DNA from: an uncultured Rhizobiaceae group bacterium
GTDB taxonomy: Bacteria > Pseudomonadota > Alphaproteobacteria > Rhizobiales > Rhizobiaceae
Assembly (NCBI GenBank): GCA_937930845.1
Contig: CALHBJ010000007.1
Span: forward strand, 124,001-188,000
DNA: 64,000 nt
Direction: 5' to 3'
This document shows, one piece after another, positions 46,269-54,117 of the stretch; the first letter of the stretch is position 1; every line of letters starts with the position of its first letter. Made by a program: the position numbers and the translations under genes. The notes below the pieces were generated by a model. The model was given only the letters and a program-made list of their open reading frames with translations, had not been told where the DNA came from and did not search any database.

Positions 46269-46289
46269 TCAACAACCTCATGGTTCAAA

Positions 46290-46304
46290 TTATTTAATCC
46301 ATAA
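46290..46304. promoter_or_regulatory. LysR-type binding box TTAT-N7-ATAA
   Basis: TTATTTAATCCATAA is a perfect dyad that contains the T-N11-A core of LysR-family sites. It begins 21 bases from the lysR start and lies about 17 bases before the -35 element of the small divergent gene, so its centre falls near -60 from the predicted transcript start. That is where LysR recognition sites normally sit for activation and self-repression. Confidence 0.65.
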
Positions 46305-46320
46305 GGAGGAATAATCCCGT

Positions 46321-46349
46321 TTGTCAACAACCGCCCTTCCCCCTATTTC
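46321..46349 (+). promoter_or_regulatory. sigma-70 type promoter of the small divergent gene
   Basis: TTGTCA at 46321-46326 and TATTTC at 46344-46349 are separated by 17 bases, the ideal spacing. Transcription would start near 46356, giving a leader of about 45 bases. The LysR-type box lies directly upstream. Confidence 0.6.
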
Positions 46350-46400
46350 ACAGCCAAGGCGACAACAACGCCATGACACTCAATAAGGAAGGACGACATC

Positions 46401-46544
46401 ATGACCTCCTCTGCAAGAAGTCACCGCGCCATATTCCAATCCCAGGTGGATGAAGGCCTGCGCCGGGCACATATCGAGCGTTCAAGAGCTTTCTATTCCC
46501 TGTTTGACGTGTTCTCCAAACGTCGCGCCGGCACCAAACGATAG
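46401..46544 (+). CDS. small basic protein, 47 residues, divergent from LysR
   Basis: ATG at 46401 is preceded by AAGGAAGGA, one of the best ribosome sites in the window. The product starts MTSSARSHRAIFQSQVDEG and ends SLFDVFSKRRAGTKR. It is basic, with an amphipathic centre (LRRAHIERSRAFYSLFDVF), and has no Cys, signal peptide or membrane helix. Size, charge and Arg-rich helix recall the DUF1127 small proteins that GcvA/VtlR-type LysR regulators control in alphaproteobacteria, but the DUF1127 consensus is not clearly present. It has its own promoter and a LysR box upstream. A large perfect palindrome follows 75 bases later. The function is unknown. Confidence 0.7.
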   Translation: MTSSARSHRAIFQSQVDEGLRRAHIERSRAFYSLFDVFSKRRAGTKR

Positions 46545-46619
46545 ACGCGGGTTACCGCCCGCAAAGTGCCCAATAAATGAGTGCCATCACACTGGGCGGC
46601 TCAATCAAAAGCAAACACA

Positions 46620-46653
46620 CATCCCCGGATTGAATGCATTCAATCCGGGGATG
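46620..46653. repeat. 34-base perfect palindrome
   Basis: CATCCCCGGATTGAATG at 46620-46636 is followed directly by its exact reverse complement at 46637-46653. As RNA it would fold into a very stable hairpin with a tiny loop. It is 75 bases after the small ORF and 105 bases before the MFS gene. GCAACATAATATT follows, so there is no U-tract. It may end or stabilise the small-ORF transcript. Confidence 0.8.
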
Positions 46654-46758
46654 CAACATAATATTGATGAACGTGATGCCCGTTAAACCAAAATAACAGC
46701 TAGCGCCATCGTCTGCACAGGCGTATCTGTTGTGCCTGATCCACCATTGGCAATATGC

Positions 46759-47979
46759 ATGTCTTCATCAGACGCTTCGGGCAATCCAAACAAATCAAGG
46801 TCCGCCACCCCTCCCCACATTCTTACCCTGGTTTTGCTTGCCGGATCTGCGGTGACAGCCATGAATATCTTTTTGCCCGTATTGCCTCAAATACGCGCCG
46901 ATATGAATGTCAGCCTTGCCACTGCGCAATATGTGCTGACCCTGTTTCTGGCGGCCACGGCATTTGCGCAATTGTTCATCGGCCCCATGGCCGATAAATT
47001 TGGCCGTCGCCCGGTATTGTTGACAACACTGGCAATATTCAATGTGGCAACACTGATCTGCGTATTTGCGACCAGCATTGAAATGCTGCTTTTCGGCCGC
47101 GTCCTGCAAGCGACCATTGCCGCCTCCATTGCGCTCAGCCGCGCCATTGTTCGTGATTTGTATGACCGTTCCAAAGCCGCCAGCATGATTGGCTATGTCA
47201 CCATGGCCATGTCGGTTGTTCCCATGGTCACACCGCTGGTGGGTGGATTTGTGGGCGAAATCTTCAACTGGCGCGCCACATTTGTGGTCTTGCTGGTCAT
47301 TGGCTTGGCGATGTTGGTTCTGGTTTATGTTGACCTTGGCGAGACCCACACACCAAAGAAAGGCAATGACGGACAGCAGTTCACCAACTATCTCAAACTG
47401 CTCGGTCAAAAAGAGATTTGGGGCTATATTTCGTCTGCCACTTTTGCATCTGGTGCCTATTTCGCATTTCTGGGCGCCGCCCCCTTTATTGCCCAGGAAG
47501 TTCTGGGATTGACCCCATCCGAAACCGGCTTTTATTTCATTTTTCTGGCCATTGGCTACATGTTCGGCAATTTCCTGTCGGGTCGTTATTCTGAACGTGT
47601 GGGGATTGAACGCATGATGGTGCTGGGCTGCCTGGTCTGCACCTTTGGTGCGGTTTTGACATTGGTCATGATGTCAAATTTTGCCCCGCGCGCCGAATAT
47701 CTCTTCCTGCCCATGATATTCGTTGGCACGGGCAATGGCATGACCCTTCCCAACGCCAATGCGGGCATTGTGAGCGTCAATCCAGATTTGGCTGGCTCCG
47801 CATCGGGCCTGGCTGGCTTCATGCAAATTGGCGGTGGCGCCGCACTGGCTGCCCTCTCCGGCGCGCTGATCACCACCACCAATGAAGGCATTCCGCTCTA
47901 TTATATAATGTTTGGTACGTCCCTATTGGGTATGGTATCGGCCTACATCATGTACCGCCGCGCCCAATTGGCCGCCTAA
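46759..47979 (+). CDS. MFS transporter, Bcr/CflA drug-efflux type
   Basis: This inner-membrane carrier of 406 residues has twelve helices. The N-terminal half matches Bcr/CflA: TAMNIFLPVLPQIRADMNVSLATAQYVLTLFLAATAFAQLFIGPMADKFGRRPVLL, where GPMADKFGRRP is MFS motif A. ATIAASIALSRAIVRDLYDRSKAASMIGYVTMAMSVVPMVTPLVGGF contains motif C-like glycines typical of exporters. ATG at 46759 is chosen over an upstream GTG at 46732. Neither has a strong ribosome site. It is only 16 bases from fdhD, so it probably leads the molybdenum cofactor operon, an unusual partner. Substrate unknown. Confidence 0.87.
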   Translation: MSSSDASGNPNKSRSATPPHILTLVLLAGSAVTAMNIFLPVLPQIRADMNVSLATAQYVLTLFLAATAFAQLFIGPMADKFGRRPVLLTTLAIFNVATLICVFATSIEMLLFGRVLQATIAASIALSRAIVRDLYDRSKAASMIGYVTMAMSVVPMVTPLVGGFVGEIFNWRATFVVLLVIGLAMLVLVYVDLGETHTPKKGNDGQQFTNYLKLLGQKEIWGYISSATFASGAYFAFLGAAPFIAQEVLGLTPSETGFYFIFLAIGYMFGNFLSGRYSERVGIERMMVLGCLVCTFGAVLTLVMMSNFAPRAEYLFLPMIFVGTGNGMTLPNANAGIVSVNPDLAGSASGLAGFMQIGGGAALAALSGALITTTNEGIPLYYIMFGTSLLGMVSAYIMYRRAQLAA

Positions 47980-47995
47980 AACGGATATCCACCAC

Positions 47996-48877
47996 ATGAA
48001 AAATGCTGGTTCCACATCCACCAAAGGCATGATCATCGGCCCCAATCCGAACGATCCGCGCCTGTCAATTTCAGTGACCGGGCGCGACCAATATGGCGAT
48101 GAAATCACATCCAATGTAATCACGGAAAGGCCGCTGACGCTTTATCTCAACAGCCAGGAAGTTGTCACAATGATGACGATTGGCGACCACCCCGACCTGT
48201 TGGCAATTGGTTATTTGATCAACCAGAACATGCTGAGCAAAGACAGTGAGATTACAGCGGTCGACTATGATGAGGAACTCTCTGTTGTGGTGGTACGCAC
48301 ACCGCAAGAGACCGGATTTGAAGAAAAAATGAAGAAGAAAGTGCGCACATCCGGTTGCGCGCAGGGAACAATTTTTGGCGATGTGATCGAGGCCTTCGAG
48401 ACCATCGAACTGGCAGGCGACGCCACTTTGAAAACCTCGTGGATTTCCGCACTCACAAAAGCCATCAACACCACCCCAAGTCTTTATCTTGAAGCCGGAG
48501 CGATCCACGGTTGCGTGTTGTGCCGGGAAGACAAACCACTTGTCTACATGGAGGATGTGGGACGCCACAACGCGGTCGACAAGATTGCTGGCTGGATGGC
48601 CATCAATGATGAACCCGCGATGGATAAGATATTCTACACGACAGGTCGGCTCACCAGCGAAATGGTGATCAAAACCGTCATGATGGGCATTCCAATTCTG
48701 ATTTCGCGGTCCGGCTTCACCGCCTGGGGCGTCGACCTGGCGCGCCAGGCCGGATTGACCTTGATTGGCCGTGCCCGCGGTGAAAGATTTGTTGTGCTTT
48801 CCGGCGAAGAACGGATTGAATATGACCATATTCCCCAACGGCGCACCGATGCGGAACACAAGGGCAAACGCGGATGA
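47996..48877 (+). CDS. fdhD: FdhD, formate dehydrogenase accessory sulfurtransferase
   Basis: This protein carries sulfur from the desulfurase IscS to the molybdenum cofactor of formate dehydrogenase. The 293-residue product has ITERPLTLYLNSQEVVTMMTIGDHPDLLAIGYLINQNML at the N-terminus. The CxxC motif is Cys173 and Cys176 in AIHGCVLCRED, then MEDVGRHNAVDKIAGWM and FYTTGRLTSEMVIKTVMMGIPILISRSGFTAWGVDLAR. ATG at 47996 is used, and the open frame extends upstream inside the MFS gene. Its end overlaps mobA by 4 bases (ATGA). The formate dehydrogenase structural genes are not in this window. Confidence 0.93.
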   Translation: MKNAGSTSTKGMIIGPNPNDPRLSISVTGRDQYGDEITSNVITERPLTLYLNSQEVVTMMTIGDHPDLLAIGYLINQNMLSKDSEITAVDYDEELSVVVVRTPQETGFEEKMKKKVRTSGCAQGTIFGDVIEAFETIELAGDATLKTSWISALTKAINTTPSLYLEAGAIHGCVLCREDKPLVYMEDVGRHNAVDKIAGWMAINDEPAMDKIFYTTGRLTSEMVIKTVMMGIPILISRSGFTAWGVDLARQAGLTLIGRARGERFVVLSGEERIEYDHIPQRRTDAEHKGKRG

Positions 48878-49479
48878 AAATAGCCGGGATCATTCTCGCC
48901 GGAGGCCAGTCGCGCCGCATGGGGGGCAACGAAAAAAGCCTGATGGACATTTCCGGTTTCAAGCCGATTGAACTGGTGGCGCACAGGCTAACACCCCAGG
49001 TCGATATCATGGCGATCAACGCCAATGGCGATGCCGGACGTTTTTCCCATATTGAGTGTCCGGTAATTGAGGACACGGTGGACGGCAATGTGGGCCCGCT
49101 TGCAGGTGTCCTGGCGGGCATGCGCTGGGCAAGCGAAGCAGGCTGCCAGGCAATCGCCACAGCGGCGACCGACACCCCGTTTTTCCCCAAGGATCTGGTC
49201 AGCCGTCTGGCCAGTGCGCGACAGGACAAAATAGATATTGCCATGGCCAAAAGCGGTGAGCGCATCCACCCCGTTTTTGCCATATGGCCGGTCGCTCTTG
49301 CCGACGAACTGGAATCGTTTCTGGTGGAGGAAGACAAACGTAAAATTCTTGAATTTGCCAATCGCTATACCTTGCATGAAATAGAATTCGCGATTGATGA
49401 CATTGATCCCTTTTTCAACATCAACACTCCTGAAGATGCCCAAATGGCGCACTCTATTTTGGAGGCTGCCCAGAAATGA
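48874..49479 (+). CDS. mobA: molybdenum cofactor guanylyltransferase MobA
   Basis: This enzyme links GMP from GTP to molybdopterin to make the MGD form of the cofactor. The 201-residue protein begins MKIAGIILAGGQSRRMGGNEKSLMDISGF, the nucleotidyltransferase signature LAGGxSxRMGxxK with an expected Lys. TDTPFFPKDLVSRL is the metal-binding region, and FFNINTPEDAQMA ends the fold. The start overlaps the fdhD stop and its own stop overlaps mobB, both as ATGA, so fdhD, mobA and mobB are translationally coupled. This supports cofactor supply for an MGD enzyme such as formate dehydrogenase. Confidence 0.94.
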   Translation: MKIAGIILAGGQSRRMGGNEKSLMDISGFKPIELVAHRLTPQVDIMAINANGDAGRFSHIECPVIEDTVDGNVGPLAGVLAGMRWASEAGCQAIATAATDTPFFPKDLVSRLASARQDKIDIAMAKSGERIHPVFAIWPVALADELESFLVEEDKRKILEFANRYTLHEIEFAIDDIDPFFNINTPEDAQMAHSILEAAQK

Positions 49480-49985
49480 CAAAGGTGTACGGGGTGACGG
49501 GCTGGAAAAATTCCGGCAAAACCACACTGGTTTCAAAACTGGTGGCCGAATTTTCAAAACGCGGACTGGTCGTTTCCACGATCAAACATGCCCATAACGG
49601 CTTTGCCATCGACACAAAGGGCACCGATTCCTATGCCCATCGCCAGGCCGGTGCCCATGAAGTGGTTCTGGTATCTGACAACCGCTGGGCACTGATGCAT
49701 GAAGCCCGCACGGGCGGTGAATCACCAACTCTGGACACAATGCTTAAAAAGATTGCCCCCTGTGATCTGGTGCTTGTGGAAGGTTTCAAGAACGCCGCCA
49801 TAAGCAAGATCGAATGCATTCGTGGGCAAAGCGCAACGAACCAACCGGTCTGGAAAAACAACGATACCGTGAGAGCGATTGCCACGGACACCCGCTCCCA
49901 GGCCTGCGAAATTCCTCAGTTCGATATTGATGATATCCCGACAATTGCTGACTATATCGCTCAAATGACGGGTCTAGGCCTGTGA
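49476..49985 (+). CDS. mobB: MobB, molybdopterin-guanine dinucleotide biosynthesis adapter
   Basis: This small GTP-binding protein of 169 residues assists MobA. The Walker A motif is VTGWKNSGKTTLVSKLV at the N-terminus, followed by VVSTIKHAHNGFAIDTKGTDSYAHRQAGAHEVVLVSDNRWALMHE, and CDLVLVEGFKNAAISKIECIR with the Walker B-like VEGFK. Length and motifs are normal. It starts in the ATGA overlap with mobA, and its stop TGA overlaps the GTG start of moeA. Confidence 0.93.
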   Translation: MTKVYGVTGWKNSGKTTLVSKLVAEFSKRGLVVSTIKHAHNGFAIDTKGTDSYAHRQAGAHEVVLVSDNRWALMHEARTGGESPTLDTMLKKIAPCDLVLVEGFKNAAISKIECIRGQSATNQPVWKNNDTVRAIATDTRSQACEIPQFDIDDIPTIADYIAQMTGLGL

Positions 49986-51277
49986 GCCCACAACCCGTCG
50001 ATATCAATGATTGCTTCCTGCACGACAAAGACCGTCTGCGCCACGGGGAGGCACTGGCCCTTTTGCGCGAGCGGCTTTCCTGTTGCGTGGGCTTGGAGGC
50101 CGTGCCCCTAAACGATGCATTGGGCCGCATCCTTTCAAAGGATGTTGTTGCCCCCCACATGGTGCCCATGCACACGAATGCGGCGGTGGATGGCTTTGCA
50201 TTTCGACACGCCGATCTTGGCAGCGAGCCCGTGTCGGTTTCGCAAACCATTGCAGCTGGAAATCTGGCCCCTGCAGCGCTGACACCCGGCAGTGCGGCCC
50301 GCATATTCACCGGTGCCATCATGCCCAAGGGTGCAGATAGTGTGGCCATGCAGGAAGATTGTACTCATATCGGTGACCAGGTAACACTGCCCGCCAGCTT
50401 GCGCGCCGGTGCCAATTGCCGCCTTGCCGGTGAAGACCTCAACGAAGGTGACCTCGTAATGAAGGCAGGGGCGCGGTTGCGCGCTGCAGACCTGGCCGCC
50501 CTCGCCTCCATTGGCCAATCGACGCTGGACGTTCACCGAAAACTGCGCGTGGCGCTCATCTCTTCCGGCGATGAATTGCGCCGCGTTGGCGCTTCGTCAA
50601 AGCCATTGCGACCCGGCGAAGTATACGACGCAAATGCGCCCATGCTGGCGGCCTTGATGCACAATTTGCCAATCGAATTCAGCGATCTTGGCATCATCCC
50701 CGACGATGCCAAGATGGTGAAAACCGCCCTGTATGACGCGGCGCAAAACCATGACGTTGTACTCACCACCGGCGGGGCATCGCGCGGCCGCGAAGACCAT
50801 ATGCTCACGACCCTCGACGAACTGGGCAAACGGCATTTATGGCAATTGGCCGTTAAACCCGGCCGCCCGATGATGTTTGGCCAAATTGCCAAGGCAAGTG
50901 CGGCACGCGAGCCTCGTCGCGATTGTCTATTCTTCGGCCTGCCGGGCAATCCGGTCGCCGCCATGGTGTGCTTCCTGCTTTACACGCGCCCCTCTCTCCT
51001 TCAACTGGCAGGGGCGCAATGGGAGACTCCCCAGCGCTTCCAGATACCGGCTGCATTTGATGTTCCATCAAAGAAAGCCGACCGGCGGGAATTCATGCGC
51101 GGCATCCTGAAAACGGATGTCAACGGCCAAACCAGCGTCGAAAAATTCAAACGCGACGGGTCCGGCCTGATCAGTTCCCTGCGTGAAGCCGATGGCCTGA
51201 TCGAAATTGATGAAGAAACCAAATCAATCGCAGTTGGTGATCTGGTATCCTTCATCCCATTTTCTGCATTTTACTAA
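49982..51277 (+). CDS. moeA: molybdopterin molybdenumtransferase MoeA
   Basis: This enzyme inserts molybdenum into adenylylated molybdopterin. The 431-residue protein shows ALGRILSKDVVAPHMVPMHTNAAVDGFAFR (domain with conserved Asp), SAARIFTGAIMPKGADSVAMQED, RVALISSGDELRRVG, PGEVYDANAPMLAAL, VVLTTGGASRGREDHMLTTL and AVKPGRPMMFGQI, then LPGNPVAAMVCFLLYTRP. GTG at 49982 overlaps the mobB stop, so it belongs to the same coupled run. The usual moaABCDE genes are elsewhere. The nearest following gene (51368) has its own ribosome site after a 90-base gap. Confidence 0.94.
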   Translation: MSPQPVDINDCFLHDKDRLRHGEALALLRERLSCCVGLEAVPLNDALGRILSKDVVAPHMVPMHTNAAVDGFAFRHADLGSEPVSVSQTIAAGNLAPAALTPGSAARIFTGAIMPKGADSVAMQEDCTHIGDQVTLPASLRAGANCRLAGEDLNEGDLVMKAGARLRAADLAALASIGQSTLDVHRKLRVALISSGDELRRVGASSKPLRPGEVYDANAPMLAALMHNLPIEFSDLGIIPDDAKMVKTALYDAAQNHDVVLTTGGASRGREDHMLTTLDELGKRHLWQLAVKPGRPMMFGQIAKASAAREPRRDCLFFGLPGNPVAAMVCFLLYTRPSLLQLAGAQWETPQRFQIPAAFDVPSKKADRREFMRGILKTDVNGQTSVEKFKRDGSGLISSLREADGLIEIDEETKSIAVGDLVSFIPFSAFY

Positions 51278-51367
51278 GAAGTGCAAAGGTTTACCGCCTG
51301 TTCGGTTTTATCGGCGGCAGGATTGGGCTAAAGAAAATTCACATAATCTGTTGGAAGGACAAAGCGC

Positions 51368-52246
51368 ATGGCTCAGGTAGCATTTATTGGTTTGGGAGTA
51401 ATGGGATACCCAATGGCCGGTTTCCTCAAAACCAAAGGCGGCCACGATGTAACCGTCTATAACCGCACGGCTGCAAAGGCTGAAAAATGGGCCGCTGAAT
51501 ATGGTGGCAGTTCAGCTGCCACACCGCGCGAAGCGGCTCAGGGTGCCGACTATGTGTTTTGTTGCGTGGGCAATGATGATGATTTGCGGTCGGTTACCAT
51601 TGGCGACGATGGCGCGTTCCATGCAATCAAGCCCGGTGCCATATTTATCGACAACACAACCGCTTCCGCCAATGTCGCCCGCGAATTGGCGCAAATTGCC
51701 AAAGACAAGGGCTTCGGCTTTCTCGACGCCCCCGTTTCCGGCGGCCAGGCAGGCGCAGAAAATGGCGTATTGACCGTGATGGTCGGCGGCGATCAGGCCA
51801 CGTTCGACCAGGCTCGCCCGGTCATCGAATGTTATGCAAAAATGGTCGGTCTGATGGGCGACACGGGCGCTGGCCAACTCACCAAAATGATGAACCAGAT
51901 TTGCATTGCCGGGCTGGTTCAGGGTTTGTCGGAAGCAATCCACCTTGGGAAGGCGGCCGGATTGGATATCGCTAAAGTTGTTGATGTGATTTCAAAAGGC
52001 GCCGCCGGTTCGTGGCAAATGGAAAACCGCCACGAGACCATGGACAAGGGTGAGTATGAACACGGTTTTGCAGTCGACTGGATGCGCAAGGACTTGAAAA
52101 TCTGCCTGGAAGAAGGCGATGCCCGTGGCGTCTCACTGCCGGTGACCGCTCTGGTCGATCAGTTTTATGCCGAAATCCAGCGCATGGGTGGCAATCGCTG
52201 GGATACTTCAAGCCTGCTCGCCCGGCTTGAGGCATCCGCCAAATAG
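51368..52246 (+). CDS. beta-hydroxyacid dehydrogenase, 3-hydroxyisobutyrate type
   Basis: This NAD(P)-dependent dehydrogenase has 292 residues. The N-terminal Rossmann motif is VAFIGLGVMGYPMAGFL, then VTVYNRTAAKAE and AIFIDNTTASANVARELA. DAPVSGGQAGAENGVLTVMVGG is the substrate-binding signature of the family. The catalytic Lys is in AGQLTKMMNQICIAG, and the C-terminal helical domain contains FAVDWMRKDLKICLEEG. Candidates for the substrate are 3-hydroxyisobutyrate, tartronate semialdehyde or succinic semialdehyde. Arg in YNRT suggests NADPH use. GGAAGGA precedes ATG at 51368. It is convergent with the Lrp/AsnC regulator gene, with 19 bases between stops. Confidence 0.88.
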   Translation: MAQVAFIGLGVMGYPMAGFLKTKGGHDVTVYNRTAAKAEKWAAEYGGSSAATPREAAQGADYVFCCVGNDDDLRSVTIGDDGAFHAIKPGAIFIDNTTASANVARELAQIAKDKGFGFLDAPVSGGQAGAENGVLTVMVGGDQATFDQARPVIECYAKMVGLMGDTGAGQLTKMMNQICIAGLVQGLSEAIHLGKAAGLDIAKVVDVISKGAAGSWQMENRHETMDKGEYEHGFAVDWMRKDLKICLEEGDARGVSLPVTALVDQFYAEIQRMGGNRWDTSSLLARLEASAK

Positions 52247-52265
52247 CTGCATTGAAACAACACGA

Positions 52266-52736
52266 TCAACTGTCGTCGAGCAAATACTCCAGCGGCAGTT
52301 CGGTCGTGTATTTCATTTGCTCCATGGCAAAAGACGAACTCACATCGGTGATATCAATTTTGGATATCAAGCGCTGATAAAAGGCATCATATGCGCCGAT
52401 ATCGGGCACAACGACCCGCAGCAGATAGTCAATATCACCGCTCATGCGATAGAGTTCGACAACTTCCGGAAACTCGCTCGTGACTTCAGAAAATCGCTTG
52501 AGCCATTCCGCATTGTGGGAATTGGTGCGCACGGAAACGAATACGGTTACTTTCGCATTGACCGACTGCGGGTCCAGCACAGCCACCCGCTTCTTGATCA
52601 CCCCGTCTTCTTCCAGCTTTTGAATTCGCCGCCAACATGGTGTGGTGGAAAGCCCCACCTTTTTGCCAATTTCGGCAACCGGCGTGGTGGCATCTTGCTG
52701 CAACAGGGTCAAAATACGCTTGTCGATGCGGTCCAT
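52266..52736 (-). CDS. Lrp/AsnC family transcriptional regulator
   Basis: This protein of 156 residues has an N-terminal helix-turn-helix (MDRIDKRILTLLQQDATTPVAEIGKKVGLSTTPCWRRIQKLEEDGVIKKRVAVLD). A C-terminal RAM/AsnC ligand domain follows (VTVFVSVRTNSHNAEWLKRFSEVTSEFPEVVELYRMSGDIDYLLRVVVPD), where an amino acid probably binds between subunits. ATG at 52736 follows GAGGT at the right distance, so the longer frame to 52760 is not used. It lies downstream of the uracil-DNA glycosylase gene on the same strand, and it converges on the hydroxyacid dehydrogenase gene, a possible target. The effector is unknown. Confidence 0.9.
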   Translation of the reverse strand: MDRIDKRILTLLQQDATTPVAEIGKKVGLSTTPCWRRIQKLEEDGVIKKRVAVLDPQSVNAKVTVFVSVRTNSHNAEWLKRFSEVTSEFPEVVELYRMSGDIDYLLRVVVPDIGAYDAFYQRLISKIDITDVSSSFAMEQMKYTTELPLEYLLDDS

Positions 52737-52830
52737 GGCAGTTACCTCAAAATTACTCACCCATGGAACATAGTTCTAAGAAAAGCACATTTCAAAATAA
52801 AACTTGAAAGTGATACCCGCATTTGAGGCG

Positions 52831-53490
52831 CTATCTAGAAATCTTGTTCTCCAGCAATCGTTCTACTTCACGTCGCAAGACCGGCAGGACATCTTGCTCA
52901 AACCAGGGGTTTCGTTTCAGCCATCCCGTATTGCGCCAGGAAGGATGGGGCAAAGGCAGGAACCGCCGCCCCTGGCCATGCTCGAATATCCGGCGCCAGT
53001 TCTGAACGGTAGCCGTCACGGATTTTTCCCGCAATGCCGGCAGGTGGTATTTTTGAGCATATTGTCCAATCACGATGATCAACTCGATCTGCGGCATCAA
53101 CTTGAACAGCCCGTCATGCCATTCCAAAACACATTCGCGGCGGGGCGGAAGATCGCTTTTATTCTTGTCATATCCTGGGAAGCAAAACCCCATGGGCACA
53201 ATGGCAATACGGCTGGAATCGTAGAACGTGTCCCGATCTACATTCATCCATTCACGCAGCCGGTCGCCAGATGGGTCATTAAAAGGAATACCGCTCTCAT
53301 GAACACGCAATCCAGGTGCCTGCCCGGCAATGCAAACGCGCGCGGTGGAAGAAGCACGCACGACCGGACGCGGCGCATGGGGCAATGGCGCACCCATGGG
53401 CCGCTTGATGCATATATCGCACTTCTCTATGCGGCCAACGAGTTCGGACAAATCGTCCGGCGTGGAGTTACCAGCCATAAAGTCAGGCAT
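52831..53490 (-). CDS. uracil-DNA glycosylase superfamily protein with iron-sulfur Cys pattern
   Basis: This DNA-repair type protein has 219 residues. Motif A is VCIAGQAPGLRVHESGIPFNDPSGDRLREW, and motif B is LPHPSWRNTGWLKRNPWF near the C-terminus. ELIIVIGQYAQKYHL lies between them. Four Cys are spaced as in family 4/5 4Fe-4S uracil-DNA glycosylases: CDIC near the N-terminus, and MGFC then a second Cys 17 residues later in PPRREC. Its target in DNA is not certain. The start at 53490 overlaps the GST stop by 8 bases and begins MPDFMAGNSTPDD. ATG at 53478 is an alternative. Confidence 0.82.
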   Translation of the reverse strand: MPDFMAGNSTPDDLSELVGRIEKCDICIKRPMGAPLPHAPRPVVRASSTARVCIAGQAPGLRVHESGIPFNDPSGDRLREWMNVDRDTFYDSSRIAIVPMGFCFPGYDKNKSDLPPRRECVLEWHDGLFKLMPQIELIIVIGQYAQKYHLPALREKSVTATVQNWRRIFEHGQGRRFLPLPHPSWRNTGWLKRNPWFEQDVLPVLRREVERLLENKISR

Positions 53491-54094
53491 TTGCCGATGG
53501 GCGCGCTTTAACACCCTTGTACCATCGCAAAACATTCTCAAGCCCGTCAGGCACTTCAAGCCGCGCGGGCTTCATGAAATCCACCGCGATCATCGCTGTT
53601 ATGTCTGCAATGGTGAACCGATCCCCCGCGATGAACTCACGGTCGGCCAGTTCATCATTCAGCCAGGCCAAAGTTTCAAGAACCTTGGGTTTGTTGGCTT
53701 CGCTGAATTCGGCAATCTGAGGCACTTCCCATTCAGCCATAGCCGGATGCGCGTGACGAAACACGTTTGCCACCAGCAAGAGCAGGTAAAACTCAATGCG
53801 GCGCTGCCACATCTCAACAATTGCCCGGTCTTTCGCATCCACGCCCATGAGAGGAGTGTGCGGGTGCAATTCTTCAAAATACCGGCATATGGCAACCGTT
53901 TCGCTGATCGCCGTCCCATCATCCAAGACCAGCACAGGCAGCCTTTGAAGCGGATTGAGCCTACTGACCCGCTCGCTCTTGTGGCCAAGTGCGGTCATAT
54001 CAATGGGTTCAAGAGGAACTTCGATGCCTTTTTCAGCAAGAAATATCCGCACCCGGCGCGGGTTTGGCGCTTTGCCGCCATCCAATAATATCAA
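53483..54094 (-). CDS. glutathione S-transferase
   Basis: The thioredoxin-like N-terminal domain begins LDGGKAPNPRRVRIFLAEKGIEVPLEPIDM and continues NPLQRLPVLVLDDGTAISETVAICRYFEELHP, with the glutathione-binding ES/ET motif. The helical C-terminal domain has FIAGDRFTIADITAMIAVDF, the N-capping box found in almost all GSTs. TTG at 54094 is proposed as start: it is preceded by AAAGGA, gives an N-terminus matching related GSTs, and avoids overlapping the nuclease gene. The open frame extends to 54139. The protein has 203 residues and would detoxify electrophiles or reduce peroxides. It overlaps the glycosylase gene downstream. Confidence 0.88.
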   Translation of the reverse strand: MILLDGGKAPNPRRVRIFLAEKGIEVPLEPIDMTALGHKSERVSRLNPLQRLPVLVLDDGTAISETVAICRYFEELHPHTPLMGVDAKDRAIVEMWQRRIEFYLLLLVANVFRHAHPAMAEWEVPQIAEFSEANKPKVLETLAWLNDELADREFIAGDRFTIADITAMIAVDFMKPARLEVPDGLENVLRWYKGVKARPSANA

Positions 54095-54117
54095 CAGACT
54101 AATCCTTTTTTCTAATC

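Noticed and set aside
46620-46653. Insertion sequence end or attachment site
   Set aside because: There is no transposase or integrase gene nearby, no partner repeat and no target duplication.
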